From Acidithiobacillus marinus (GTDB taxonomy: Bacteria; Pseudomonadota; Gammaproteobacteria; Acidithiobacillales; Acidithiobacillaceae), in assembly GCF_002847505.1 (NCBI RefSeq), contig NZ_MXAV01000044.1, positions 113,773 through 177,772 on the forward strand: a stretch of DNA of 64,000 nucleotides, given 5' to 3'. A program made the position numbers and the translations under genes. The notes under the pieces are model-generated. The model ran no database searches. It was not told the origin of the DNA and saw only the letters and a list, made by a program, of their open reading frames with translations. Positions 1 through 8,909 of the stretch are shown piece after piece. The stretch's first letter is position 1. Every line of letters starts with the position of its first letter.

Positions 1-1
1 C

Positions 2-940
2 ATGTACTGGCCCCAGACCTTACTCAAAGCAGGAAAGCAGGTGCCCATCCGTCTGGGCAGCGGGGCGCTGGAAAGCATCCAGACTCTGCACCGGGCCGGA
101 ATACTCCCTTATCCACAAATGTTCCGACTGGCCTGGATGCTGATGGGGCGCCCCATTCTGCAGGCAGGTTTGTATGATTTTCAGGGCCGGGTTTCGCAGG
201 AGCAAGTCCTGCGCCGTTTGAGGAATGGGCAATCCACGCCTTTGAATCTGGTGATTATTCCAGGATGGAGTCTGGCGATGGTGCTTCATGAGTTGCACAG
301 CAAGTCTCCTTATCTGAACCTTCACGCACTGCCACTGGGTGAACAGGCAGGCCAGCAACTGGCGGATATGGGGGTGGGCGCCAATGGTAGCGCCGAGGGT
401 TGGCTGTTCCCCGATAGTTATCGCTATGTGCCTGGCACTACGGCCCTGAGTCTCCTTCAACGGGCCTATCAGCGGATGGAGGGTAACCTCAGACATTTGT
501 GGTCGCAACGTGCCTCCGGACTCCCATTGCATAATCCTTATCAGGCCCTCATTCTGGCCTCCATTGTTCAGAAGGAGGGCGCTCCTCCGGCGCAGCAGGC
601 GCATATTGCCGCTGTTTTCCTGAACCGCTTGCGCAAGGGGATGCCCCTGCAGTCGGACCCCACGGTGATTTATGCCCTGGGCAAGCAGTATCACGGTCAT
701 TTGACATCCCAGGATATGCAGGTCTCCAGCCCCTTTAATACCTATCTGCATGCGGGCTTACCGCCAACACCCATCTCCATGCCCGGAATGAGCAGCTTGC
801 AGGCAGTATTGCATCCCAGTGACAGTCAGGATCTCTATTTTATCGCCCAAGGGAATGCCTATCATTATTCCAGCACGTATGCGCAACATATCCAGCAGAT
901 AAAGCAGTATCTGCAAACTACGGCAAGGACGGCTTCATGA
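2..940 (+). CDS. mltG: Endolytic murein transglycosylase MltG, 5'-truncated
   Basis: MltG (YceG) cleaves nascent peptidoglycan glycan strands at the inner membrane and sets chain length. The visible 312 residues hold the LysM-like part (LGSGALESIQTLHRAGIL, about 20-37) and the catalytic domain. The expected catalytic glutamate lies in IVQKEG (about 189-194), followed by FLNRL and QSDPTVIYALG, then SPFNTYLHAGLPPTPI and the family C-terminal pattern LYFIAQG. The N-terminal membrane anchor is absent, so the methionine at position 2 is probably internal and the gene begins before the window. The stop overlaps the start of tmk by 4 bp (ATGA), which suggests translational coupling. Confidence 0.93.
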   Translation: MYWPQTLLKAGKQVPIRLGSGALESIQTLHRAGILPYPQMFRLAWMLMGRPILQAGLYDFQGRVSQEQVLRRLRNGQSTPLNLVIIPGWSLAMVLHELHSKSPYLNLHALPLGEQAGQQLADMGVGANGSAEGWLFPDSYRYVPGTTALSLLQRAYQRMEGNLRHLWSQRASGLPLHNPYQALILASIVQKEGAPPAQQAHIAAVFLNRLRKGMPLQSDPTVIYALGKQYHGHLTSQDMQVSSPFNTYLHAGLPPTPISMPGMSSLQAVLHPSDSQDLYFIAQGNAYHYSSTYAQHIQQIKQYLQTTARTAS

Positions 941-1587
941 CAGTACAGGAATCCACCATCCGGCGGGGGATGTTTATTACTCTGGAAGGTATTGAAGGTG
1001 CGGGTAAAAGCTCTGCAATACCTATTCTCGCAGCCTTTTGCGAGGCCAGGGGCTTTGCGGTTATCCGTACCAGGGAACCGGGAGGCGGGCTTCTGGGGGA
1101 AGCGTTGCGCAGCATTTTTTTGAATCCGGAACTGACCCTGGATGCGCAAGCCGAACTGCTCCTCCTCTATGCCGGGCGGCGCGATCACTGGTTAAACCGG
1201 ATTCAACCCGCCCTCGCGGAAGGGAAAATTGTGCTCTGTGACCGCTATGAGGATTCCACGTATGCCTATCAGAGCGGCGGCCGGGGCTTTCCCCGCGAAC
1301 GCATTGCCGAACTGGCCCGCTGGGCTGGAATTACACAGGCTCCGGATCTGACTTTCTGGTTTGATCTAAGTCCCGAATTGGGTGCTGCCCGGATTCGTGC
1401 CCGTAAAGCCGATCGTCTGGAGCAGGAGCATACGGCATTTTTCACCCGGGCCCGCACGGTTTTTGCCGAGCGTCAGGCTGCCGAGCCTGAGCGTATTTTG
1501 CGGATTGATGCGGCAGTGCCCATCGATGAGGTGCATGTGGCACTTTTGGAAGCCTTGGCGCCCCGACTCCAGCGGCATTATGCATGA
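937..1587 (+). CDS. tmk: Thymidylate kinase
   Basis: Phosphorylates dTMP to dTDP in dTTP synthesis. The 216-residue product has the P-loop EGIEGAGKSS (about 17-26), REPGGG (about 46-51) and the DRY motif (102-104) expected of Tmk, and normal family length. The start at 937 overlaps the mltG stop. A second methionine 11 codons later (MFITLEGIEG) could be the true start, because Tmk proteins usually begin close to the P-loop. The gene overlaps holB by 4 bp, giving the common proteobacterial order mltG-tmk-holB-pilZ. Confidence 0.96.
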   Translation: MTVQESTIRRGMFITLEGIEGAGKSSAIPILAAFCEARGFAVIRTREPGGGLLGEALRSIFLNPELTLDAQAELLLLYAGRRDHWLNRIQPALAEGKIVLCDRYEDSTYAYQSGGRGFPRERIAELARWAGITQAPDLTFWFDLSPELGAARIRARKADRLEQEHTAFFTRARTVFAERQAAEPERILRIDAAVPIDEVHVALLEALAPRLQRHYA

Positions 1588-2585
1588 AAATATTCCGCCC
1601 CGACCCAAAGGCCTGGCAACCCATCCGGACGCTGCTGCAATCCGGTTTACCTCAGGCCATGCTGGCTACTGGCGAGTCGGGCTCGCTGCTGGGCGGGTAT
1701 CTGGATCTCCTGCAGGCAGCACAGTTGTGTTTTGCACCGACCGAAGCGGGCTTTGCCTGTGGCGATTGCCGCTCTTGCAAACTGCTCGCCGAAGCGGCTC
1801 ATCCGGACCTCTGGGTGGTCAGTGCTGAACCGGGCAAGGCTATCGCTATTGATACCCTGCGTCAGGGCATGGAGTGGATTCAATACACTCCCCAGGTCAG
1901 TAGCACCCGCTGGCTTCGTATCGACCATGCGGAAGACATGACGCTGGCCGCCGCCAATGCCATTCTGAAAACCCTGGAAGAACCACCTGCCCGTGCTCAT
2001 GTGCTCCTGTACAGTGAACAGGCGTCGCGCTTGTTGCCCACCATTCGTTCCCGCCTGCAGCGTATTCCTCTGCCCGTCATGGAGATGGCTGAATCCCGGC
2101 AATGGCTGCAACAGCAGGGGATAGATGCTGACCATAGTGCGGCTTTATTGCGTCAGTTGGGTAATCGTCCGGCACGGGCCTTGGAGCTTTGGGAAGCAGG
2201 CTGGGTCGAACAACGCCGGGAATGGCTGCGCAGCCTGCTGGATTTGCCGGGGCAGGGGGTGGTGGCAGCGCTCAAGCTGGCGGAACAATGGAGCAAAACT
2301 AAGGATCTGCTCCTGATTCGGGAGCTGGTTCTGGGGCTTATCGCCGATTGTATGCGTTTGCAACAGGGCTTGCTGGACAGAATCACCGACCTGGACTATC
2401 TAAATGAACTGCAACGCATGGCCCCGGATGTTTCTGCCGAAGCCTTGCAGGCGGCCCTGGATGACTGGTTGCAGTTGCCAGTGGCCCTGGCCCAGAACAG
2501 TAACGGCGTCATGGTGATGGAAAAACTGCTTTTGGACTGGCTGACATTGTGGCCAAGGAGGATAAGCCATGGAATTCAAAACTGA
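1584..2585 (+). CDS. holB: DNA polymerase III delta' subunit
   Basis: Delta' is the rigid stator of the clamp loader that places the beta sliding clamp on DNA. The 333-residue protein has the zinc-binding cluster CGDCRSC (about 59-65), the AAA+ segment NAILKTLEEPP (about 128-138) and the sensor motif TIRSRLQRIPLP. The Walker A region (LATGESGSLLG) is degenerate, as expected for delta', which does not hydrolyse ATP; this separates it from DnaX further along the window. It lies between tmk and pilZ and overlaps both. Confidence 0.95.
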   Translation: MKIFRPDPKAWQPIRTLLQSGLPQAMLATGESGSLLGGYLDLLQAAQLCFAPTEAGFACGDCRSCKLLAEAAHPDLWVVSAEPGKAIAIDTLRQGMEWIQYTPQVSSTRWLRIDHAEDMTLAAANAILKTLEEPPARAHVLLYSEQASRLLPTIRSRLQRIPLPVMEMAESRQWLQQQGIDADHSAALLRQLGNRPARALELWEAGWVEQRREWLRSLLDLPGQGVVAALKLAEQWSKTKDLLLIRELVLGLIADCMRLQQGLLDRITDLDYLNELQRMAPDVSAEALQAALDDWLQLPVALAQNSNGVMVMEKLLLDWLTLWPRRISHGIQN

Positions 2586-2931
2586 ACCCAAACCGGGAGG
2601 CGCAGCTACCGCCTTGTCCGTGGTACTGCGCGATCCTCAGGCGGTGCAGCGTTGTTTTATGCCGGCTATCAAGGGTGGAGGTCTGCTGGTTGAAACGCCC
2701 AACATCCTGCCCATGGGTACGGAAGTATTGTTGATGATTACCCTGCCGGACAGTCAGCCGCGCGCCCCGGTAATGGGCAAGGTCATCTGGATCACTCCCC
2801 CGGAGAACCGGGATGGTCGTCCCTCTGCCATCGGCGTGCAATTTCAGAATGATCGCTCCGGCGTACTCACCCGTATTCAGAATGCCTTATCCGGATTACC
2901 TTCTTATCCCGATGTCATTCTGAGTTTTTGA
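2569..2931 (+). CDS. pilZ: PilZ domain protein, type IV pilus assembly type
   Basis: A 120-residue single-domain PilZ protein. The ordering FMPAIKGGGLLVETPN, then GTEVLLMITLPD, then PVMGKVIWITPP, then AIGVQFQND fits the PilZ barrel. The RxxxR signature for cyclic-di-GMP binding is not evident at the N-terminus, as in the PilZ proteins that act in type IV pilus assembly without binding the nucleotide. The start codon lies 17 bp inside the 3' end of holB, with an AAGGAGG-like ribosome site upstream. The tmk-holB-pilZ order is conserved in gammaproteobacteria. The pilus function is inferred from family and context. Confidence 0.88.
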   Translation: MEFKTEPKPGGAATALSVVLRDPQAVQRCFMPAIKGGGLLVETPNILPMGTEVLLMITLPDSQPRAPVMGKVIWITPPENRDGRPSAIGVQFQNDRSGVLTRIQNALSGLPSYPDVILSF

Positions 2932-3055
2932 GGGCAGCGCCAACATCTCTGGTTTTGCACCTGCCTGTAGCTTTGACCTGTTTTCCAGTCTTTGGCAATG
3001 TGCCTGTTCAATGATTGCTCTTTATGCAAGGTCTGAGTTACACTGCGCAGCCTCA

Positions 3056-3146
<91 letters not shown>

Positions 3147-3211
3147 ATAAATACAATTCACTAAATGATATAGCGTATTTATTTTCTGTGTTTTCTCTGG
3201 TCTTGCATTTA

Positions 3212-3388
3212 GTCTTGCCAGCCCGCTTCTGAATCGGGCACTGCTTCTTCCTGACTGATTCCCATAACCCGCTAAAAACTGGGGCGAACCCGAATCTGGT
3301 ATTCGGTTTGTTCGTCGCTGAGATCGTGCATTTGCTGCAGCCGCTCCAAAGATTCACGCAACCGGACAGGGAACCGGACTTTAGAGCG
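3212..3388 (-). pseudogene. IS5-family transposase relic
   Basis: Reading the minus strand from 3388 gives about 59 codons that resemble the N-terminal part of IS5-family transposases: LQQMHDLSDEQTEYQIRVRP, then a TAG stop, then RVMGISQEEAVPDSE. This matches the family pattern LSDEQTEYQ-RDR-SF-RFLG-EDxVPD. The in-frame stop and the absence of any continuation or terminal repeats show a decayed fragment. It sits between tRNA-Ser and the Fic gene and supports past mobile-element activity here. Confidence 0.6.
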
Positions 3389-3437
3389 GCCTTTCAGTCA
3401 GATTGCTTTGAACCAATATATTGTTACATAATGAGAT

Positions 3438-4661
3438 ATGACCAATAAGAACGCGGACACTAAAGCGGCCAACTATCGTGGCGAGGCAATCTCGACCATG
3501 GAGCCGTTGCTGATCGGAGTTGGCTCCAGGCATCGGGCGGCACTGACCGATTTGGCGGTCGAACTGGCCGTTAGGAGTACCGGCTTTCGTCGCTCCCTAC
3601 CCGATAGCCTGCTCGGTTCACTTGCTACCCTTGTGCGGGCAATGAATTGCTATTATAGCAACCTCATCGAGGGGCACGACACCCACCCGATCGACATCGA
3701 GCGCGCGCTCAAGGACGATTACAGTCAGGATGCCAAGAAGCGCGACCTCCAGCTTGAGGCCAAGGCACATATCGCTGTTCAGCACTGGCTCGACACCGGC
3801 GGGCTTAAGGCTCCTGCCACGACAACCCAGGCGATCGTCGAGATCCACAGGCGTTTTTGCGAACAGCTGCCCGAAGAACTGTTGTGGGTCGAAGACCCCC
3901 AAACCAAAGAGAAGATCAGGGTCATCCCAGGTGAACTGCGCCAGCGTGACGTGCAGGTTGGCCGACATATCCCGGTCAGCGCACCGGCCGTACCGCGTTT
4001 CCTCGAGCGCTACGAGGAGGTCTATGCGAAGCTCGGCAAGTCGGAGACCATTATCGCCACAGCAGCAGCGCACCATCGCCTAGTATGGATTCATCCATTC
4101 CTGGACGGCAACGGCCGCGTCGCACGCCTCGTTTCGCATGCCACGCTGTTGGATACGCTCAATACCGGCGCGGTCTGGTCGATTGCGCGGGGGCTTGCTC
4201 GCAACGTTAACGAATACAAAAGCCACCTCGCTGCCTGCGACGAAATGCGCCGTAACGCTCTCGACGGGCGGGGGAATCTCAGCGAAGAAAATCTCGCCGC
4301 CTTTACGGCATTCTTCCTGACCACCTGCATTGATCAGGTGAAATTTATGGAAAGACTGATGCAACCCGACCAGCTTCGCGCGCGCATCCTCACCTGGGCC
4401 GATGAGGAAATGCGCCTGAACAGGCTGCCGCCCAAGGCCAACAATATCCTCGAAGCGTTGCTCTATCGTGGCGAGCTGCCGCGCAGCGAGGTTGCCACCA
4501 TCGTCGGGACCGGCGAGCGTCAGGCCCGCCGCATCGTTTCCGCCCTTATCGGCCGGGACGTAGTCACGTCCGAGAGTACGCGAGCACCACTGCACCTCGC
4601 CTTTCCTGCAACGCTCGCGTCACGCTGGATGCCCGGACTGTTTCCGGAGAGGACCGACTGA
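3438..4661 (+). CDS. Fic family protein, class II
   Basis: Fic enzymes transfer AMP or another nucleotide group to hydroxyl groups of target proteins. The 407-residue product has an intact active-site motif HPFLDGNGRVAR (about 218-229). It also has an N-terminal inhibitory-helix motif SNLIEG (about 73-78), fitting (S/T)xxxE(G/N), which makes it an autoinhibited class II Fic protein. The C-terminal third (RGELPRSEVATIVGTGERQA) looks like a winged-helix DNA-binding segment. There is no separate antitoxin gene beside it, as expected for class II. It stands alone between an IS5 relic and a non-coding gap, consistent with horizontal acquisition. The target is unknown. Confidence 0.88.
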   Translation: MTNKNADTKAANYRGEAISTMEPLLIGVGSRHRAALTDLAVELAVRSTGFRRSLPDSLLGSLATLVRAMNCYYSNLIEGHDTHPIDIERALKDDYSQDAKKRDLQLEAKAHIAVQHWLDTGGLKAPATTTQAIVEIHRRFCEQLPEELLWVEDPQTKEKIRVIPGELRQRDVQVGRHIPVSAPAVPRFLERYEEVYAKLGKSETIIATAAAHHRLVWIHPFLDGNGRVARLVSHATLLDTLNTGAVWSIARGLARNVNEYKSHLAACDEMRRNALDGRGNLSEENLAAFTAFFLTTCIDQVKFMERLMQPDQLRARILTWADEEMRLNRLPPKANNILEALLYRGELPRSEVATIVGTGERQARRIVSALIGRDVVTSESTRAPLHLAFPATLASRWMPGLFPERTD

Positions 4662-5120
4662 GACGAGAGAGGATGGTAGGTGTGTTTTACCGTCCAGATC
4701 GCTCATGCTCTGATTCCAGGTAGTGGGTAATTACAGCCCCTACCTCGACATCCGAGATAATATACACACAAGGAGCCGACCAACCGGCGGCGGGTACCAT
4801 GGACAGTGTTGAGCTATATTGGGCTCAGCAGACACCAAGAGGTTGCTGGAACGGAATTAAGTAGGTCGGCACTCTGCTGTACCCCCCCAGTGATCTGGGC
4901 CACTAAAAAACTGTCTGCCTTGGAATCGACCTTAGCACAACGGGTGAATCGCCTTACTGCCGAGCTGAAAGCTCGGGACGGCCAGAATGTGCTGGAATCG
5001 GACGCAAGATTCAACTAGAATGTGCATTATAATCTTTGTGGTAGTGCGGAATGTGTGACACCATAACGCGTTCTGTCCCACAAAATCTATAAAAATATTT
5101 TTAGGAATTATGGCTACCAA
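4662..5120 (+). other. Accessory intergenic stretch, probably eroded coding DNA
   Basis: No convincing gene. A short open frame at 4806-5018 ends in LAQRVNRLTAELKARDGQNV followed by LESDARF, which recalls the coiled-coil-to-PAS junction of sensor proteins. It stops at once and may be a fragment of a larger signalling gene related to the HD-GYP gene that follows. An AT-rich run near 4758-4770 could be a promoter. No tRNA, repeat array or terminator was seen. Confidence 0.35.
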
Positions 5121-6010
5121 ATGAGTGAATCTATCAACGGTGTGATCGATATGGCCAACAGAATGGCCAAAGAGATACGCGAGTTATCCGCCGCAAATCA
5201 GTCGAAAATCGAGCGAATCCGGCAAGCCAAGGAAGGTGTAGAAGCCCTTGTTACTAATCTAATATTGTTACCGTCTTTAATCCTGAACTTGGCGGGCATG
5301 GGCGGCGTGTGGCCCTGCTCGCGGATGCGGTGGCTCTCCGTTTAGACCTTACGGTTAACGTCCGTAATGCTATCCATCATGCAGCCTTGTTTCATGACAT
5401 CGGTATGCTGGGGATCGCACGAAAATCCTTATTTACGCCGTGGGAACATCTTTCCGAAACAGAACGAAACCTGATTCTTGGACATCCAGACATAGGGAAA
5501 GAATTGCTGAAATCTATGCCTTGGTATGAGGAAACTGCTGCTATCGTCGCCGCTCATCATGAGCATTGGGATGGATCAGGATTTCCTCTTCACCTTGGGA
5601 AAGAGAGCATCCCGCTTGAGGCTAGAATCATCACGGTTTGCGATGCCTTCGATGAAATGACTCACAAACCTCAGGACGCCACGCAGCATTTTTCCAAAGA
5701 GGAGGCGTTGGCCCACATTAAAAAACAACGAGGAGGTTTTTTCGATCCACGCATCGTCGACCTGTTTATTAATACCTACCTCTCCCAAGCGGGATTAGAA
5801 AACTCCTCGCTTCCTTCAGAAGTCGCTATCTCGCTGAGTCAGTTACGCAGCGGTATGTGCTTGACTCAAGATTTGTGCAACAGCCTCGGCAAACCTCTTC
5901 TGACAAAAGGGACAATTCTGCAAGAAGCTGTGATTCTGCGCTTGCTGGCCATGCGAGATCAATTTGGCGTGGCGGAGCCAATATTCGTAACCGCCGATCC
6001 ACGTATGTAA
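5121..6010 (+). pseudogene. HD-GYP-type phosphodiesterase gene with a frameshift
   Basis: HD-GYP proteins hydrolyse cyclic-di-GMP. The first frame (5121 to about 5260) encodes a coiled-coil leader ending in KEGVEALVTN. The rest continues in another frame from about 5258 as NIVTVFNPELGGHGRRVALL and runs to 6010. The join needs one added base near 5252-5262, so one base is missing here relative to an intact gene. The catalytic part keeps FHDIG and HHEHWDGSGFP (GFP in place of GYP), then ARIITVCDAFDEMT. The C-terminal 80 residues look like the extra domain often found after HD-GYP. Either a real inactivating mutation or a sequencing error would explain this; otherwise the protein would be about 295 residues. 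Confidence 0.75.
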
Positions 6011-6298
6011 GAAGATTGTCAAGGGCCTAGGTAACGCTTCACACCCCAGATGGTACACTGTAACGGATCGAACGTGGGTATTTTTGTCCAAGATCCAGTC
6101 TTAAGCAGCAATACCCTGAAAAACAAAGCAGCAGGGCACCCTTATAGGGTACCCTTAAGGCTTCGAAATGAGCGAAACGATGGATGGAAAGGAAAATAGA
6201 GTGCAAAGATATCAGTCCAGAAGATGCCTTTGTACTATCGCGTCATCAACTTGGATGGAAGGGTGATATGGCCATGCGCTCTGGTCTGAGTTACCGGT

Positions 6299-6979
6299 TT
6301 ACTGGTTTGTTGAAAACGGATCAAAGGAGTCGACTACGGACACCTTTGAGCCAGTGCTTGCCAGTGACTTTCTGACATTGCCGAAGGTATCTTCGATAAA
6401 CTGGGATGGAGAACCAAGTCCGACCGCTTTGGTGAATAACCCACCTAATTCCGCACCCAGCACATTAGGATTTGAGGAAAAACCGGATTGACTAGTGTAA
6501 GAGCCAACGGCATCGGCTTGGTATCCGCCTTTGTATGGGTAAAGACAAAATGTGTAAGACGCATTTTTGCCATACTTGGAATAGCTGTTATCCGCACCGC
6601 GCGCGACAACTGATGCGCCAGGACAACTTACAATAGTGGGTAGGACAGCCCCAGACATCGCTGCTATAGAAGCCAGTCCGCCCATGCCTGACATTTGAGA
6701 CATCTGGCTATTTTGAAAACGACCGGGTTGATTGGGTAACGGATAGGGAGGGGGGTTCTCCTGAACGGCAGCTCCTGACAAATATTCCTTCGTGCCAGAT
6801 ACAAAAGCATTGACGATGTCTTGATATGAAACATTAGTTGGGGTTTTCACGTCATAGACGACATATGCCATTTTTGTGGTCGTGGTTGGCGTCGTGGTGG
6901 CACAGCCAGAAAGTAGGACAGTGGAAAATAGAGCTCCACAGCTTACGGACAGAACGATGTTTTGCCGATTTATGAACAT
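6299..6979 (-). CDS. Predicted lipoprotein of unknown function
   Basis: A 226-residue protein with a signal peptide and lipobox LLSGC (cysteine at about 26), followed by a threonine-rich linker, so it is probably anchored in the outer membrane. The central part is Met/Gln/Ser rich (NSQMSQMSGMGG) with a hydrophobic patch. Two later cysteines (SCPGAS and TFCLYPYKGG) could form a disulfide. No family was recognised. It stands alone, transcribed against its neighbours, within the accessory stretch after tRNA-Ser. Confidence 0.7.
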   Translation of the reverse strand: MFINRQNIVLSVSCGALFSTVLLSGCATTTPTTTTKMAYVVYDVKTPTNVSYQDIVNAFVSGTKEYLSGAAVQENPPPYPLPNQPGRFQNSQMSQMSGMGGLASIAAMSGAVLPTIVSCPGASVVARGADNSYSKYGKNASYTFCLYPYKGGYQADAVGSYTSQSGFSSNPNVLGAELGGLFTKAVGLGSPSQFIEDTFGNVRKSLASTGSKVSVVDSFDPFSTNQ

Positions 6980-7557
6980 AATTTTCCCTTTTTAAATATG
7001 ATCAGCCAGATGGATACGACATGGTGGTTGTGTTTATGGTATGACGCTCTGTCAACGTGAACAGCACGTCATGGACTGCTTATATAGGCGGAAATGATGA
7101 GATTTCAAGATGACCAAACGCTCTTTTAGGAGTAGCCCATGAGAATTTGTCATAAAATCCTTGCCACCCTGATCCGGCAGGACGCCACCACATGGTTGCC
7201 TTGTTTTTCCTTGCCTTCAAAGACGAAGTCCTGACTATTCTCTCGGCAAATTTTCAAAGACCTCTGCTGCAGTGCCCGCTTTGCTAAGGATGCGCACCAC
7301 CAGCTCACCGGGCATGCCTCCGCTGAGAAGAAGAGGATGTTCATCCCATTAATGACAGCCTCCACGCACCGGGCATGCTCGTTATTATCGGTAGGATGAT
7401 CCTGCTTCCTTTGTTACTGTATCGCTGGCGTTGGCCGAAGTGGGTGCAAGCCCCATGAGTTTTGTTGCTGTTCGCCAAGACTGGGAAGAATCCTGACCAC
7501 ACAGATATACTGGCCGCAATGTTAGCTTTGAATAGCCCAAAAATGGATTGCTGAATA
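6980..7557. other. Intergenic region with degraded coding traces
   Basis: No intact gene is supported. On the minus strand around 7240-7340 one frame reads GMPGELVVRILSKAGTAAEV and ends shortly after, while an overlapping frame (7150-7365) stays open without resembling a known protein. On the plus strand around 7375-7460 a short frame reads MILLPLLLYRWRWPKWVQAP, like the end of a membrane protein. These look like decayed remnants. The left part should contain the promoter of the lipoprotein gene that starts at 6979. Confidence 0.35.
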
Positions 7558-8604
7558 GTGTTTTATCAACAAATCAAAAGGATAGATCAGCGCTTGGCAC
7601 ATCTTTCACCAGCCTATTTCACGCTGGTGATGGGAACGGGCGTCATTTCCATATCTGCAGGGCTGCTCCATGTCATGCTTTTGGCAAAAATCCTGCTTTG
7701 GCTGAATGTCCTTTTTTACGCAGTGCTCTGGCTATTGAATTTCTGGCGTTTGTACCGTTACGCGCCGGAGTTTCTGGCGGATTTCTCGGCCATTCTCAAA
7801 GGCTCCGGATTTTTAACCATGGTTGCGGCTACGGCGGTGCTCGGTAGTCAACTGATTCTCCTGGAAAATGATCTTGTTCTGGCAACAATCCTTTTAGGAA
7901 TGGCGACACTACTGTATCTGACCTTGAATTACGGACTGCTGGCCCGCTTTGTTACGCACCCCCGTAAGCCTGGATTGGCCGAAGGGATTTCCGGGGGTTG
8001 GCTGCTCCACATTATTGCGCCCCAATCCATTGCGGTTTTGATTTTGTTGCTGGATGCCCGCTGTGCTTTCCTGCCCCGGGCCGAATTTGATTTTATCGCT
8101 CTGAGTCTCTGGCTTTTGGGCGGAATGCTTTATATCTGGGTCATGACCCTGATTTTTTATCGGATGATTTTTATGGACTTTATACCTGAGCATCTGCATT
8201 CCTCCTACTGGAGCAATATGGGTGCCATGGCTATTTCCACCCTGGCAGGATCACTGTTGGTCCTCAATGGCGAGTCCGCCCCCTATTTACAGCCCTTGCT
8301 GCCTTTCATCAAAGGTTTCACCCTGTTTTACTGGGCAGGTGGAAGCTGGTGGATACCCTTGTTGCTGATCCTTGGCTTCTGGCGTTATGTCATCCGCAAA
8401 TTTCCGCTGCGTTATGATGCTTCCTATTGGGCGATGGTGTTTCCCGTGGGTATGTATGGTCTGGCTACGCTGCATATGGCGCGAAGCATGCATCTGATTT
8501 TTCTGGATCCACTGGGCCGGGTTTTCTTTTTTCTGGCCCTGACCGCCTGGTCGCTGACCTTTCTCGCCATGCTGTACAGCATTCTCCAAGGATTCAGAAA
8601 ATAG
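7558..8604 (+). CDS. TDT/SLAC1-TehA family membrane transporter
   Basis: A 348-residue protein with about ten hydrophobic segments and the family opening LAHLSPAYFTLVMGTGVISI. TDT members include TehA (tellurite resistance), Mae1 (malate), Ssu1 (sulfite) and the plant anion channel SLAC1. The paired aromatic segment FYWAGGSWWIPLLLILGFWR and the late WAMVFPVGMY motif fit the family. A GTG at 7558 is the likely start. The substrate cannot be set from sequence; sulfite or another small anion export would suit a sulfur oxidiser but is inference. It is a single gene just outside the accessory stretch. Confidence 0.82.
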   Translation: MFYQQIKRIDQRLAHLSPAYFTLVMGTGVISISAGLLHVMLLAKILLWLNVLFYAVLWLLNFWRLYRYAPEFLADFSAILKGSGFLTMVAATAVLGSQLILLENDLVLATILLGMATLLYLTLNYGLLARFVTHPRKPGLAEGISGGWLLHIIAPQSIAVLILLLDARCAFLPRAEFDFIALSLWLLGGMLYIWVMTLIFYRMIFMDFIPEHLHSSYWSNMGAMAISTLAGSLLVLNGESAPYLQPLLPFIKGFTLFYWAGGSWWIPLLLILGFWRYVIRKFPLRYDASYWAMVFPVGMYGLATLHMARSMHLIFLDPLGRVFFFLALTAWSLTFLAMLYSILQGFRK

Positions 8605-8790
8605 GCATTGGGATCTCGTGAGTGATGGTTATGGGGTGACCGATCAGAAGCGCAACGTCATGGTCCTTATTGATCCCCCGGCATGGTTCTGATACTTTCG
8701 CGACTTGTGGGTGCAAAGCGGAATGTTGCACTTTTTGTCTGTTCTCGTCCCTTACCGGACAATTTCAGGTTTTCTATGGCGACAACAATC

Positions 8791-8882
8791 GGTCCCCTCG
8801 CAGTGGTAGCTGGTGAACCCCGTCAGGCCCGGAAGGGAGCAGCGGCAGCCGGCAATCCAGGTGCCGGGGTGTGGCTGATTCG
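8791..8882 (+). ncRNA. ffs: Signal recognition particle RNA, small bacterial (4.5S) type
   Basis: The segment contains the universal SRP tip: GTCAGGCCCGGAAGGGAGCAG at about 8822-8842, with the GGAA tetraloop and the asymmetric loop that binds Ffh. The flanking strands (GGTCCCCTCGCAGTGG; GGTGCCGGGGTGTGGC) can form the long hairpin. It directs ribosomes with membrane proteins to FtsY. It sits just upstream of dnaX, as in many proteobacteria. The ends are approximate. Confidence 0.9.
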
Positions 8883-8909
8883 CGTCGCCTCCCAATTTTG
8901 TGTTTGTCC

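Noticed and set aside
6184..6375. A 63-codon plus-strand frame overlapping the end of the lipoprotein gene
   Set aside because: No ribosome site, no family and antisense overlap with a better gene.
7150..7365. A 71-codon minus-strand frame in the gap before the transporter
   Set aside because: Not similar to any family I know; neighbouring frames look equally decayed, so it is treated as relic DNA.
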